From Dimorphilus gyrociliatus (Eukaryota; Annelida; Polychaeta; Dinophilidae), in assembly GCA_904063045.1 (NCBI GenBank), contig CAJFCJ010000007.1:1332510-1396509 (forward strand): a DNA stretch of 64,000 nt, given 5' to 3'. Shown here one piece after another: positions 35,592 through 45,371 of this stretch; the first letter of the stretch is position 1, and each line of letters opens with the position of its first letter. The translations under genes and the position numbers were made by a program. The notes beneath the pieces are model-generated. The model searched no databases and had not been told where the DNA came from. It saw only the letters and a program-made list of their open reading frames with translations.

Positions 35592-37254
35592 TCAAAAATA
35601 AGCTGCATTTCTGTATGAAGACAGAATAGCTAATGATTCGTAATATGGGGATTCGGTATTTAACTCCGACTCGTATACAACTTGATTATCAGTGATAAAA
35701 AAATTCACAGGTTGCAATTTAACAACTTCCATCTCTGTTTGTAGATTGATAATCTTTTCGAAATTGAGTGGGAGGTTGTACTTTTTTATCAACAACTTTA
35801 AATTATCTTGGAATGGTCTCTTAAGGGAAGTTCTGACAGCCCATCTGGCCATTCCTTTCAGAGACATAACGGTCGGTTGGCAATTAACATGTTTGAATAG
35901 TATATTATGATGAATTTGATTACAATTTTCCATAATTAAAGTATAAACTCTCTTTTGAATGCTATCCTCTACCATAACATTGAAAAATAAATCGGAAATG
36001 TCCAATTCGGTAAATGTGTATCCATACGAAATGAGAGTAACTATTAAAGTACCATAGAAAAATGCTAAAGAATGGGTAACGCCAGCGGTATTGTTTATCA
36101 AATATGAAAATAATACATTTACAACGTGCTGCGATAAACCAAACTTATTTTCACTACAATGTAACAAAACGCAGAATGACGATAACCACATTTGTCTTAT
36201 ATTCTTTGAAGGAAGACTACCTAAAAAGTCGTTTGTTTTTAAAATGAACGACTCAAATAGAATATTAATATAATCTTGACTTATTCCAATTTTAGGATGT
36301 TTAAATATAATAAGCATTTTCTCCCAACGATACATAATCCACGATGTATTTCTTTCATCAATTATTAATCTATTCAGATGAAGTTTGAACAGTTCACCAT
36401 ACCAGTCTAATAACTCTTGTAGGAAAGTACAATCGTAGAAGACTGTACCGTAGACATGCTCGCCGAGAAATTCAAAAAATTTACTCTCCATAGCGTATCT
36501 AAAGAATTCCATATGATCATTCATTAAAGTCGTATGACATAATTGACTTTTTGCTTTATCTCCCAGATTAATAAATGGTATAATAGATTTTAAGTCGTCC
36601 TTTTTAACTTTATGCATAATACAAGTTTTCAAAATGGGTAGTATGAGACATTCCTTATTTAGCAAATGAGAAATAGATTTTAGAAATAAATCAACCTTAT
36701 CTTCAAAATTACTAAGCAAAATAAGAGCGGCTGCTTCTCGATTCTTTGAAAATCTAATAAATTTTAATATAATAACAAAGCATTGTCTGTTATTTAAATT
36801 AATTGCCATTCTTAAATATCTATTAACATTTTCCAATTCTCTTCTATCCTTAGGAATTTTAATTGATATACGTAAAGTAACATCTAACCAATCAGGTTTA
36901 TCGTATTGAATTAAATAAGTAATAACATTATTCAATATATATTTAATTGATTTTAATTCTTCTTTCTCGTCTCTCGGATAAGGCCGACCAGCTAGTACTT
37001 TAAATCTAATGAGAAGCTCAAAAATTTCTTTCCTATCCTCTTTAACAGTTTGTAAAAGACCTTGAAGAAATTTTGAATCATTCAATTTCTTCAATTTCTT
37101 TAATAATAGCTTTTTAACTTGACAAATATCTCCTTCTTCAATAAATCGAAATAATTTTCTAGTAATATTAACAGACTCGCTACATTTATCCTTTAAATAT
37201 TTATAAAGTTTTTATTAAATTGGTACTTTATTTATTAAATTCATTTATTACCAT
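35592..37254 (-). CDS. SOCS-box family paralogue 6 (dispersed copy)
   Basis: Best model: coding exon 1 is only the ATG (37252-37254), followed by GTAATA; intron 37191-37251 (61 bp, TTAAAG acceptor); exon 2 35592-37190; the join is phase 0 and gives 533 aa. The long exon has no usable ATG at the N-terminus, yet its first residues (RKLFRFIEEGDICQVKKLL) align with the siblings, which supports the split start. Family marks: LILLSNFEDK, CTFLQELLDWYGELF, WLSSFCVLLHCSENKFGLS, YGYTFTELDIS, LIMENCNQIHHN, then a clear SOCS-like box (SLKGMARWAVRTS, LKRPFQDNL, YNLPLNF) and a tail with VVKLQPVNFFITDNQVV. It stands about 24 kb from the cluster, between UHRF1 and CEP63, and its stop lies 224 bp from the UHRF1 start. 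Confidence 0.78.
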
Positions 37255-38000
37255 CTTTAATGTTGTTTCTTCTATTATTTCCTTATTTTTATTTCTGTTA
37301 GTCTTTACAGTTGAAAATATTTCAATTATTTAAGAATTTAACTTTTTTCCATTAACAGGGCCATCTTCAAAACATTAAAAAACACTTTTAATATATACAA
37401 ATTTCTATACTCTAGATATTTTATATAATAAATTTAAATACAACGATGATTAACTATTTTAAGTAGTGTAAACCCTTTTAAAATACTACCATTATTTACT
37501 TACATTTTAAGTAGAAAAGATGTTTTATATGATAGCTGGTCGGCAAGAGAAACCTCTTTGGCGGTGTTAAAGTATTCCTCTCTTTTTTGTTTTAATACTA
37601 TTATAATATTTTTTTAACTACTTAATTTAAGCATTTACTTATGGGGAGGGGTTTTTTTTGCGTTTTTCGTTATTATTTTAATACTTGAGTAGCTCTTCTT
37701 TGGTAGGTTACTGTTTTAAACTTAACTATTGAACAACTAGTTTTATCGTTTCTTTGCTTTGGAGTATACAGCAGATGTCGCTTTGGCGGTTGGACGTGAT
37801 GAAACTCGTTTCGTTCGAAATCCGAAGGCGATTATTGTTTCGTCCAGTGTTTAAAAATTATTGATTTATAAATTAAAGGATCTCGTACATAATCAGCATT
37901 TGGTTATTTAATTCGTTTGGGTTTATAATCGACAATATTCTTAAAGATTGTATGAACTGTGCCTGTTTTTGAGTGGATCGTTTTTTTCGCTCGTGCCGAA
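37255..38000. promoter_or_regulatory. Divergent promoter region, paralogue 6 / CEP63
   Basis: Head-to-head intergenic stretch. The right part (about 37740-37850) is richer in CpG than the surroundings, with the kind of GC-rich patch seen at other housekeeping starts here. No discrete element was identified. Confidence 0.45.
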
Positions 38001-40007
38001 ATGTCCGACGTATCAAGTATGTGGGAAAAACTACAGAGACATGGCTCAAAGAAATATATTAGTGATTGTGAAGCGGAAATTCGTGAATTAATAAGGCAAG
38101 TTGACATAATGGTTGAGCACGAACGTCAAAAGTGGAATGCTGAGAAAACCAAATTAACCGCTAAGTGTTCCCAACTACAAAACGAATTAGAGCGTTCACT
38201 AAAGGAACTAACAGAATTTAAAAGATCATCTGCTGAAGTTGAAAGATCGAAACGGCAATTATCATACAGTTGCGAAAGGCAATTAGGATCGTTAAGAGCG
38301 GAAGTAGATACTATGAAAAAAGAGTACGATAAATTACATAGAAAGCACGAAAAGCATACAAAAGAAATGAAAAGAGAGGTAACCCGGCTTAAAACCGAAC
38401 TAGAAAGCAGTAAGAATGAAGTTAGTCGTCTCACAAATAAAACCTCAGATATGCGAACTCGTAATAAATCAATTGAAGAGGAAAAACAGAAGATGGAAAA
38501 CGAATTCCAAACTTTACTATCTGATAATAAAACTCTAAGAGACACGAGTGAGTTACTTCAAGGACAGATCGCAAACTATCAAAATGAATTGGAAAAGCGG
38601 AGGGAAATTATTGAAAAATCAGAATCAAACTTTAAGAATCAATTATGCCAGTTGGAAATTCAACTAGATGGAGCAAGGGACACAATCAATTGCCAAGAAG
38701 TTGAAATATCTAAACTAAGAACAATATTGGAAGATGCAAATGGACGTCAAAAGTCCACTAGCGATAATCAGGATAAAATTCTTATGGATCTGTACGAAAC
38801 CCAACAATCAAAACAGAAACTGCAGATAATAAAATTAGAATTGGAATCTGTACTTAAACTGAAAGATGAGCAACTTGTTAAGAACGATTATCATATTAAA
38901 CAGCTGGAGGAGAATATTCAAGAGCTTAGCTCAGCCGTAGAAGAGAAAGATAATTTGTTGCATAGCTTAAGGGAAAGTAACGAATCAGACGTATCATCTC
39001 AGATACATAGCTTACAAAATAAATTGAAAGCTTTGAAATCCGAAACCAAACAGAATAAGCTAAGAGAAAAAGAAGCGCAAGAAGAGCTATCTGCCGCTAA
39101 AAAACTAATTAATGATAAAAGTTTAGAATGCGATCAAATGAGAAGCAATATTAGAAAGCAATATGAACAAAGCCTTTATCTGACAAGAGAGAAATACGAG
39201 AATGAAATAAAGATTCTAGAAGATAAGATAACCTTGTTAACGGCAGATTTCGAAAGGGTTGAAAAGACAAATACATATTTATCTACTCAAGTTCAATTTT
39301 TCCAAGCGAGAAAGGAAGAAAGTGAAAGTGAACTGGAAAAGAGAACAAGAGAATTACAGAGTTTAGAAGAGGAGAAAATAATACCGTCCATAAAAGATGA
39401 AACTCAGGATAAACTTAAAGAGTTAAAGATTACCTACGAATCCAGCGTAACGTCCTTAGAGGAGCAGAATAGGACTCTGAGAACCAAAATAAGAGATTTA
39501 GAATCACAAATAAACGATTTACAAAATAGAGAAAATGAGGCAGAGCAAATTCTTGTTGCTAAAGAAGAAATGAATAAAAAGTTAGAATTGGTTAAGTTAC
39601 AAGATACGAAACATTTAGCAACAGTCGAAAAGTTAGCGGATGAACGAGTTGAACATTACAAACAACGTTATTTATCAAATTCTAAAGCTTACGAGGCAAC
39701 TATCGACTCCCTAAAAATGGAAGTAGCTTTGTACAAACACAAATTAGAACAACAAGAAACCGAAGCTAAGCGATTACACGAAGAAAATAGTGCCATGTCT
39801 TCGTTTCTAAACAAATATGAGGATCATATGCAATACGAGGCAACAAACAAATCTTGGTTCATGCCTGACGATGACGACGTATCTCTCTTGGAGGAGCAGG
39901 CCGTAGAATCCTTTATAGAAGATCACCGAAATCGTACTAAACAATTAGAGAACAAGTTGGATACTCATATACACGAATTAAAACAATCGCTAGATTACGA
40001 GTTATAA
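38001..40007 (+). CDS. CEP63: Centrosomal coiled-coil protein, CEP63/DEUP1 type
   Basis: 668 aa, single exon; ATG 38001 is the first in-frame ATG. The N-terminus has the CEP63/DEUP1 signature (ISDCEAEIRELIRQVDIMVEH), which aligns closely with the human CEP63 start. Nearly everything from about residue 25 to 630 is heptad-rich, charged coiled coil without membrane segments. A short acidic patch (MPDDDDVSLLEEQAVES) and a final helix (LENKLDTHIHELKQSL) close the protein. Family role: CEP63 works with CEP152 around the mother centriole to start centriole duplication, and DEUP1 does so in deuterosomes of multiciliated cells. One gene here probably represents the pre-duplication state. The length is close to human CEP63 (about 700 aa). 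Confidence 0.85.
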   Translation: MSDVSSMWEKLQRHGSKKYISDCEAEIRELIRQVDIMVEHERQKWNAEKTKLTAKCSQLQNELERSLKELTEFKRSSAEVERSKRQLSYSCERQLGSLRAEVDTMKKEYDKLHRKHEKHTKEMKREVTRLKTELESSKNEVSRLTNKTSDMRTRNKSIEEEKQKMENEFQTLLSDNKTLRDTSELLQGQIANYQNELEKRREIIEKSESNFKNQLCQLEIQLDGARDTINCQEVEISKLRTILEDANGRQKSTSDNQDKILMDLYETQQSKQKLQIIKLELESVLKLKDEQLVKNDYHIKQLEENIQELSSAVEEKDNLLHSLRESNESDVSSQIHSLQNKLKALKSETKQNKLREKEAQEELSAAKKLINDKSLECDQMRSNIRKQYEQSLYLTREKYENEIKILEDKITLLTADFERVEKTNTYLSTQVQFFQARKEESESELEKRTRELQSLEEEKIIPSIKDETQDKLKELKITYESSVTSLEEQNRTLRTKIRDLESQINDLQNRENEAEQILVAKEEMNKKLELVKLQDTKHLATVEKLADERVEHYKQRYLSNSKAYEATIDSLKMEVALYKHKLEQQETEAKRLHEENSAMSSFLNKYEDHMQYEATNKSWFMPDDDDVSLLEEQAVESFIEDHRNRTKQLENKLDTHIHELKQSLDYEL

Positions 40008-40764
40008 AAACGTCTTTTAACCGTCCTATCTTTTTTTTCTGTCTTTTTACCGTCATTTTAATAAAATATCTTTTTTTAAGTTTGTCACAACAAAATCAGA
40101 GTAAATATTCTGTCTTAATTAGCTTTTCCTATTATTCCCTTCAATTATATTTATCCTCCTTTTCATAAAGATTGCAAGAAGAAAAAGTTTAATTACTTCA
40201 GTGTACAGTATCAATTGTAAAGAGATATCAAATAGCACTCTCAATAACTCAATTATAACTATCATTTAATAAAACTGAAACGATTAGGACTTTTCTTTGA
40301 TCGCTCGACTGCAAAGAGTTTATCAATGATTCTTTTATGATGTCTTTTACGATAAAGGCTCCTTCCGAGAAGAAAAATGTAACCTGCATAGTCTTTTATT
40401 AACATCATTTCATTTCTTATATGCAAGAGTAATAGTTGTTACAAGAGAAGAAATCTCCCTGTTTTCTTTATTTCTCTCTTATTTGTTAGTTTGTTTCTTC
40501 TTTCTATAGTTAAGAAATGACTCTAGCAAACAGATTGAATAATAAGGCAAAAAAGAGAAGTCATTATTGAAGTTTAGTTTAGTTGTTTGTCTGTATTGAA
40601 ATAAGGATCAAGTTAATAAAATGATAAAAGAAATACCCCTGCTTTGTAAAAAGACACAGAATAAAGTGTCTCTATTAGATGGATTCAATTGCTTCTTTAG
40701 TTAAACTAATGTTCCCTTTTCTCTTTATTGAGTTTAGATTTGTATTCTTTGAAAACCACTACAG
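40008..40764. other. Convergent 3' spacer
   Basis: No gene seen between the 3' ends of CEP63 and the GPCR. An AATAAAATA motif near 40061 is a likely poly(A) signal for CEP63. Confidence 0.5.
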
Positions 40765-41649
40765 TTAGGAGACAGTTGACACTACAGTGGGGGAAACGCT
40801 ATTTTTTCTTATACCCAACGCCTTTTTAAAGGCGATATTAAATTTAGTATTTATAAGTGCATAAACAAAAGGATTCATACAGCTGTTTGCGTGAGATAAC
40901 AGAATGGAGATTATTAATAGCTGAATGTAAACCTTACCAGTGAATAGTGTAACAGAGTTTAGTATATTAATTGGTAACCAACAAGATGCGAAAAGTAACA
41001 AGACAATAAAGATACGTTTTGCCGCTCTTGACTCTTTTTTCAGTGTAATAACAGACTTCTTATCACCCTTTGAACATTTTAATCTAACAACGTGAAACAT
41101 ATACCCATACACAATGAAGAGGAAAACTAGAGGAATTAAATAAAAACCAAAAAAGTTAAAGTAAACCATATAGTTCATATCAATAAGTAGAACGAATGCA
41201 CACGTTCCAGACCATCCAAGATTCCAACCGAAAAGTGGTACAAATCCAACAATAGCTCCAAATATCCATGAGCAAGCTATCAACAAACCAGCCGCCTTCG
41301 TTCCTATTTTTTGACGGTGAATAACGGGAAACTTTATAGCCAAGAATCTTTCTATTGCTATCGCTACTAGGCTAAAGATAGATATTTGAGTACATACAAC
41401 GATAGTTGAGTTCATTAGTAAGCAAGCATAATAATGTCTTGGTAAGCCATAATTATTAACAATAACACAAGGAATACCAATCATCCCAACGGCAAAATCG
41501 GCAGCTGCCAAAGATGCTATAAGGTAATTTGTTACCGTCTGAAGGGTTCTTTCTCTGTAGATGGCTAATACGACTAATCCATTACCAAAAATGGCTAAAA
41601 CCGCTATAAGGACCTCGGCCGCGATCTGTACCTTTCCCCAATCATCCAT
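40765..41649 (-). CDS. Adenosine-receptor-like class A GPCR
   Basis: 294 aa, single exon, ATG at 41649. Seven membrane helices. Adenosine-receptor hallmarks: PLFGWN at the end of TM4, DMNYMVYFNFF leading into TM5, CWLPINILN in TM6, LSHANSCMNPFVY in TM7. Known ligand contacts of adenosine receptors are present by alignment: T and Q in CTQIS (TM3), F after the ECL2 cysteine (CAF), N in TM6, S-H in TM7. Oddities: the TM3 motif reads ERF instead of DRY, ECL2 is very short, and the ECL2 glutamate next to that F is a valine. Like family members it has almost no N-terminal extension. Expected at the plasma membrane; G-protein coupling cannot be told from sequence. Confidence 0.85.
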   Translation of the reverse strand: MDDWGKVQIAAEVLIAVLAIFGNGLVVLAIYRERTLQTVTNYLIASLAAADFAVGMIGIPCVIVNNYGLPRHYYACLLMNSTIVVCTQISIFSLVAIAIERFLAIKFPVIHRQKIGTKAAGLLIACSWIFGAIVGFVPLFGWNLGWSGTCAFVLLIDMNYMVYFNFFGFYLIPLVFLFIVYGYMFHVVRLKCSKGDKKSVITLKKESRAAKRIFIVLLLFASCWLPINILNSVTLFTGKVYIQLLIISILLSHANSCMNPFVYALINTKFNIAFKKALGIRKNSVSPTVVSTVS

Positions 41650-41856
41650 CAGAATCAACTGACAAAGTCAGTAAAAATTCAACAAGATGGCGCTGTTATA
41701 TTTAACTGATGAAAGTTCATTATCGTTTTATTAGACAAAGAAGATGATATCAAACATAAAATTTAACTAAAATTATGTTTCTTTTGTTTTTGTTATTTTG
41801 ATTGTCTCTTTCATCACTTTTCACAACTTGAAAGTAGATCAACGCACTGTGCGAAT

Positions 41857-44769
41857 TCATTTGGACCGACTGCAGACGTGATTATAGGCTTTAGCATGAG
41901 GCACATTATGTCCCTGAGTTCTGCATTCACTTCCGTACCAACAGTTTGGTCTTCTTGTTATATCGCCTATTTAAATATTCATATAGTTCATATAAAGTAA
42001 TAGATGACAACCGTTAAAATATTTAACAAACCATCTAATGCATTATGTGGTATTTTTAGGCGATATTCGTAAGCAAGCTGACGGAAAACTAGTAGACCAC
42101 ATTTGTAGCAGCAAGGCGAATCAGTTTTTATGGTTAGGCCATTCAAATGAAATGTGGTTCTTGACGCTTTTTTATTGGGGAGAGAGAAGATCATTTCAAT
42201 TTAAATATCGTTTATCTCAATTATTCTATCAATAAGATATACTTACGGCCGCATAAACTTCTGTTTAGAGTTAATACACCATTTCCAAGAATTTCCATTA
42301 ATTCCAACCATAGCTCTTCAACACTTTTATTCTCTTGTTCTAAATAATTTTTTAGTATGTTTGATTCAAATCCGTTATTTAATATGATTTTATCCAAAGC
42401 AGATGTTTGAAATTTTAAATCTTTCAACCTGCCTATACAACCGTTACAGCCTGCTTTCTTACATCCCCAATAGGCGTGGCAAAATGAATTATAACAAATA
42501 CTACCTATTGAAATCCGATAAAAGAGAGTATATTAGCATTATTAATAGACGATTATCATTGTTTCTAGCTTACAGGAAACAATAGGTTGAACGTCACTGC
42601 TTCGCTTAGGGAACAATTGCAAACAACATTGACACAGCGTGTGCACTTGGTCATTTGAACAAGAGAAGCTATCCTCTTCATCTTCATCACCTAATAAAAT
42701 ATTAAGTATATAATGTTTTACTTACAAATCATCTAATTATTATAATTTAAATCATTGAATATTCATAAATACTATTTAAGAGAACATGTATAGTTTATAT
42801 TAGCAAATTTTATATATATTTAGATTGTATATTTATGTACACCTGTATCTTTTAATTGTTCTTTCAGTAAGCTCTCGTCAATTGAAAATTCGGTAAGACT
42901 AGAGGCCAAGATTTTCAATCTTGTGCCAGAGTTCGGGTATTTACCTGTATATAATTTCATTCTTACTCTAAACTTATACAGTCTTTAAAGAAAAGCTAAA
43001 AAGAAACATAATATTTTATCAGCTTCTAAAGTTTACTTACTCTTAGAACAGCCAGGTACATCCATTAGGGAATCTGGTCTGGCTCCAGGGCACTGACGAC
43101 AACGGGAAGGTTTAAGTGCAGCGGGATAGTAACTAACACCGCTTGCTGCATGAGATTCTGGCAAAGCGTTGGTGTTGCTTGAAGAAGAAGAAGAACCCGA
43201 AGAATCTGGTGAAGCTGGTGATGGTACCTTCTCATCAGTCTGTTATTTATTTTAAGAGAGATTTTTCTTTTGAATTTGAACTAATGACTTATTTCAAAGC
43301 TTACGATAATTTTATCATTTCCAATTGTATTTAGACTATCTAAATGTTTCTTATCTTCATCACTTCTCTCCCGTTCTGTTGGAAAGTACGAAAATTATTT
43401 TTATAGAATTTACTCAACGGCTTTCCTCAGCAAATTTATTTAACGGTTGAAGAATCTTTTCTAACCTGGATGAGTTTTCAAGTACATTTCTATACAGTCT
43501 CTAAGAAAGTGAAAACGAGACGCTCGATTTATTGTTACTCTACATTGGGGACAAGTATTATTTCTCTCCAACCATAGACTTATACAACCTCCGCAGAAGA
43601 CGTGTAAACAAGGCATCACACTGCAAGTGTCACAAACACAATAAATATACAGTTTGATTTGAAATTTTTACAAGATTACCTTACACAATCGTATAATAAT
43701 TCTTGACATATAATACAACTCATAATATCCTCATCATTCTAAAAATTTACAAAGATGAAACGTTATTTTTAACTATATAAGTTGAATAAAAGCTAAAATA
43801 TTTAGGGTAATTTCACTTTTATATGCTGTATAGTCTTTTAGTCTGACATGAAATACTTTAAGAACAATGAGCTTACTTTGACTGTACTCTCTTTTACAGA
43901 TGAAGTCTGTTTTTCAATTTTACACGTACGCTTTTTTTCGTCTTTTCTGTCATCTGTAAAGTAACAAGTTATTTTTTTCCTTGGCCAAAGGGTAGTAAAA
44001 TACTAAAATTACCTTCGAAGCCAGTTTGACACTCAGCTTCATCAACGTTTTCAATCTTTTCGTTTATTTCTGCTGATGCTATGAAATACGATACGAAAGC
44101 CGTTTGTTAAAAATATCCAGGAAAATTACTTTATCTTACTTTTGTCATTATCTTTCACAACAATAATTTTATCCTTTTCTTCTGAAAGATCTTCGGCTTT
44201 GTCCAACTTCAGCTTTTTAGAGTGAGCGCTTTCACCTTCATTTTTCTCTTCCTCTTGCCCTTCGCCCACTTTAAAAGGACTATCTAAAGTACTGCTTCCC
44301 CTTTTTAAATTTTCATTTGGGAGGCGAACAACGAACGAAATCGATGCATTCATGGATATAACGTCTCCATTTTTCAATTCTATTGTCTCATCATGAGCTA
44401 ATCTCTTTCTGTTAACGAATGTTCCATTCCGACTGCAAAGCAGAAGAATTTTTCTAAAACTTGTTGCTTAAAAAATTGTATACAATATCTAGTTTCCTTT
44501 TAATATTCAATACCTCTTATCTGTTATGATGTATTTATTTTCCTTTTTCTTCAGTATGAACTGAACCCTTGACACAAACTTCACATTAGAGGGGAAAGCA
44601 TAACTATTATCTATAAGTGGACAAAATATGAACAAAGTAGTATTAAACTTTAAAAAAATGCCAATTTACTCTCTGATCGTCCTATGCTGAATTCATTTGT
44701 TGATAAGTCAACATCAATCGTATGACTTAAGTCCACGCCATTTATTGTACCTTTCAGCTGCAGTTCCAT
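41857..44769 (-). CDS. CHFR: CHFR-type checkpoint E3 ligase (FHA-RING-PBZ), multi-exon
   Basis: ATG at 44769. Exon 1 ends at 44670, and the next exons complete an FHA domain (FSIGRS, KFVSRVQF, RNGTFVNRKRL, NGDVISM). An acidic-basic linker follows (44126-44280), then a C3HC4 RING (about 43520-43735: CIICQELLYDC, MPCLHVFCGGCISLWL, CPQCRVTI). The C-terminal half is the CHFR cysteine-rich region (FCHAYWGCKKAGCNGC, ESNILKNYLEQ, CCYKCGLLVFRQLAYEYRL). It ends in a PBZ-type finger (RRPNCWYGSECRTQ with following histidines and NHVC) and stops at 41857. Family role: nuclear ubiquitin ligase that delays mitotic entry and binds poly(ADP-ribose) through the PBZ finger. The Cys-rich domain rules out RNF8. 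Internal splice sites were not all resolved. Confidence 0.92.
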
Positions 44770-45371
44770 GATGGTTTATGAACTAACTTCACTGATTGAA
44801 TAGTCAGCATAAAAATGAGAAATTTCGCAACTTGCTCGGACTTGACCAGAAAAATTTGGAAACATACAGCTTAGTATGAAGTAATAAACAGAGCTCCGGT
44901 TTATTTATAAAATCCATTTTTATCTTTGGAATTAGTAACCCAACAACCAGTTATTATTCCCGCTCGAATTCAAATATAGAGATCATGGTATATTCATATC
45001 AAGAAATTTATTTACAATTAAGAGTGGCAGTAGACAAACATCAATAATAAATATGCTTCTCATTGCATTCATCTCTCGCCCTGTTTCTTTTCAAGAGCAT
45101 TTATTTACATTTCGTTTGTCAGTTATCTTTGTCCCAGTTTAGACGTGTTTATATCACGTTTTTCACCAAGAAACTCCCTCTCTTTATTCTCAGAGTAAAT
45201 ATTAAAAAAAAATAAAGGTACAACCTTAAGATGTCTCTAGTTAATTAAAAAAAGTAACACTTTATTAATAAACAATACTCATATATTAATAGTTTATTTG
45301 TTATAAAAAAGAAATAAAAGCATAAAAACTGAATTTTAAAAACCATAGTTAAAACTACAGTACAAAAAAAA
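44770..45371. other. Spacer between CHFR start and transferrin 3' end
   Basis: No coding exon seen; it should include the CHFR promoter. Confidence 0.5.

Noticed and set aside
41857-44769. RNF8 instead of CHFR
   Set aside because: RNF8 also has FHA and RING, but the Cys-rich region and C-terminal PBZ finger found here are specific to CHFR.
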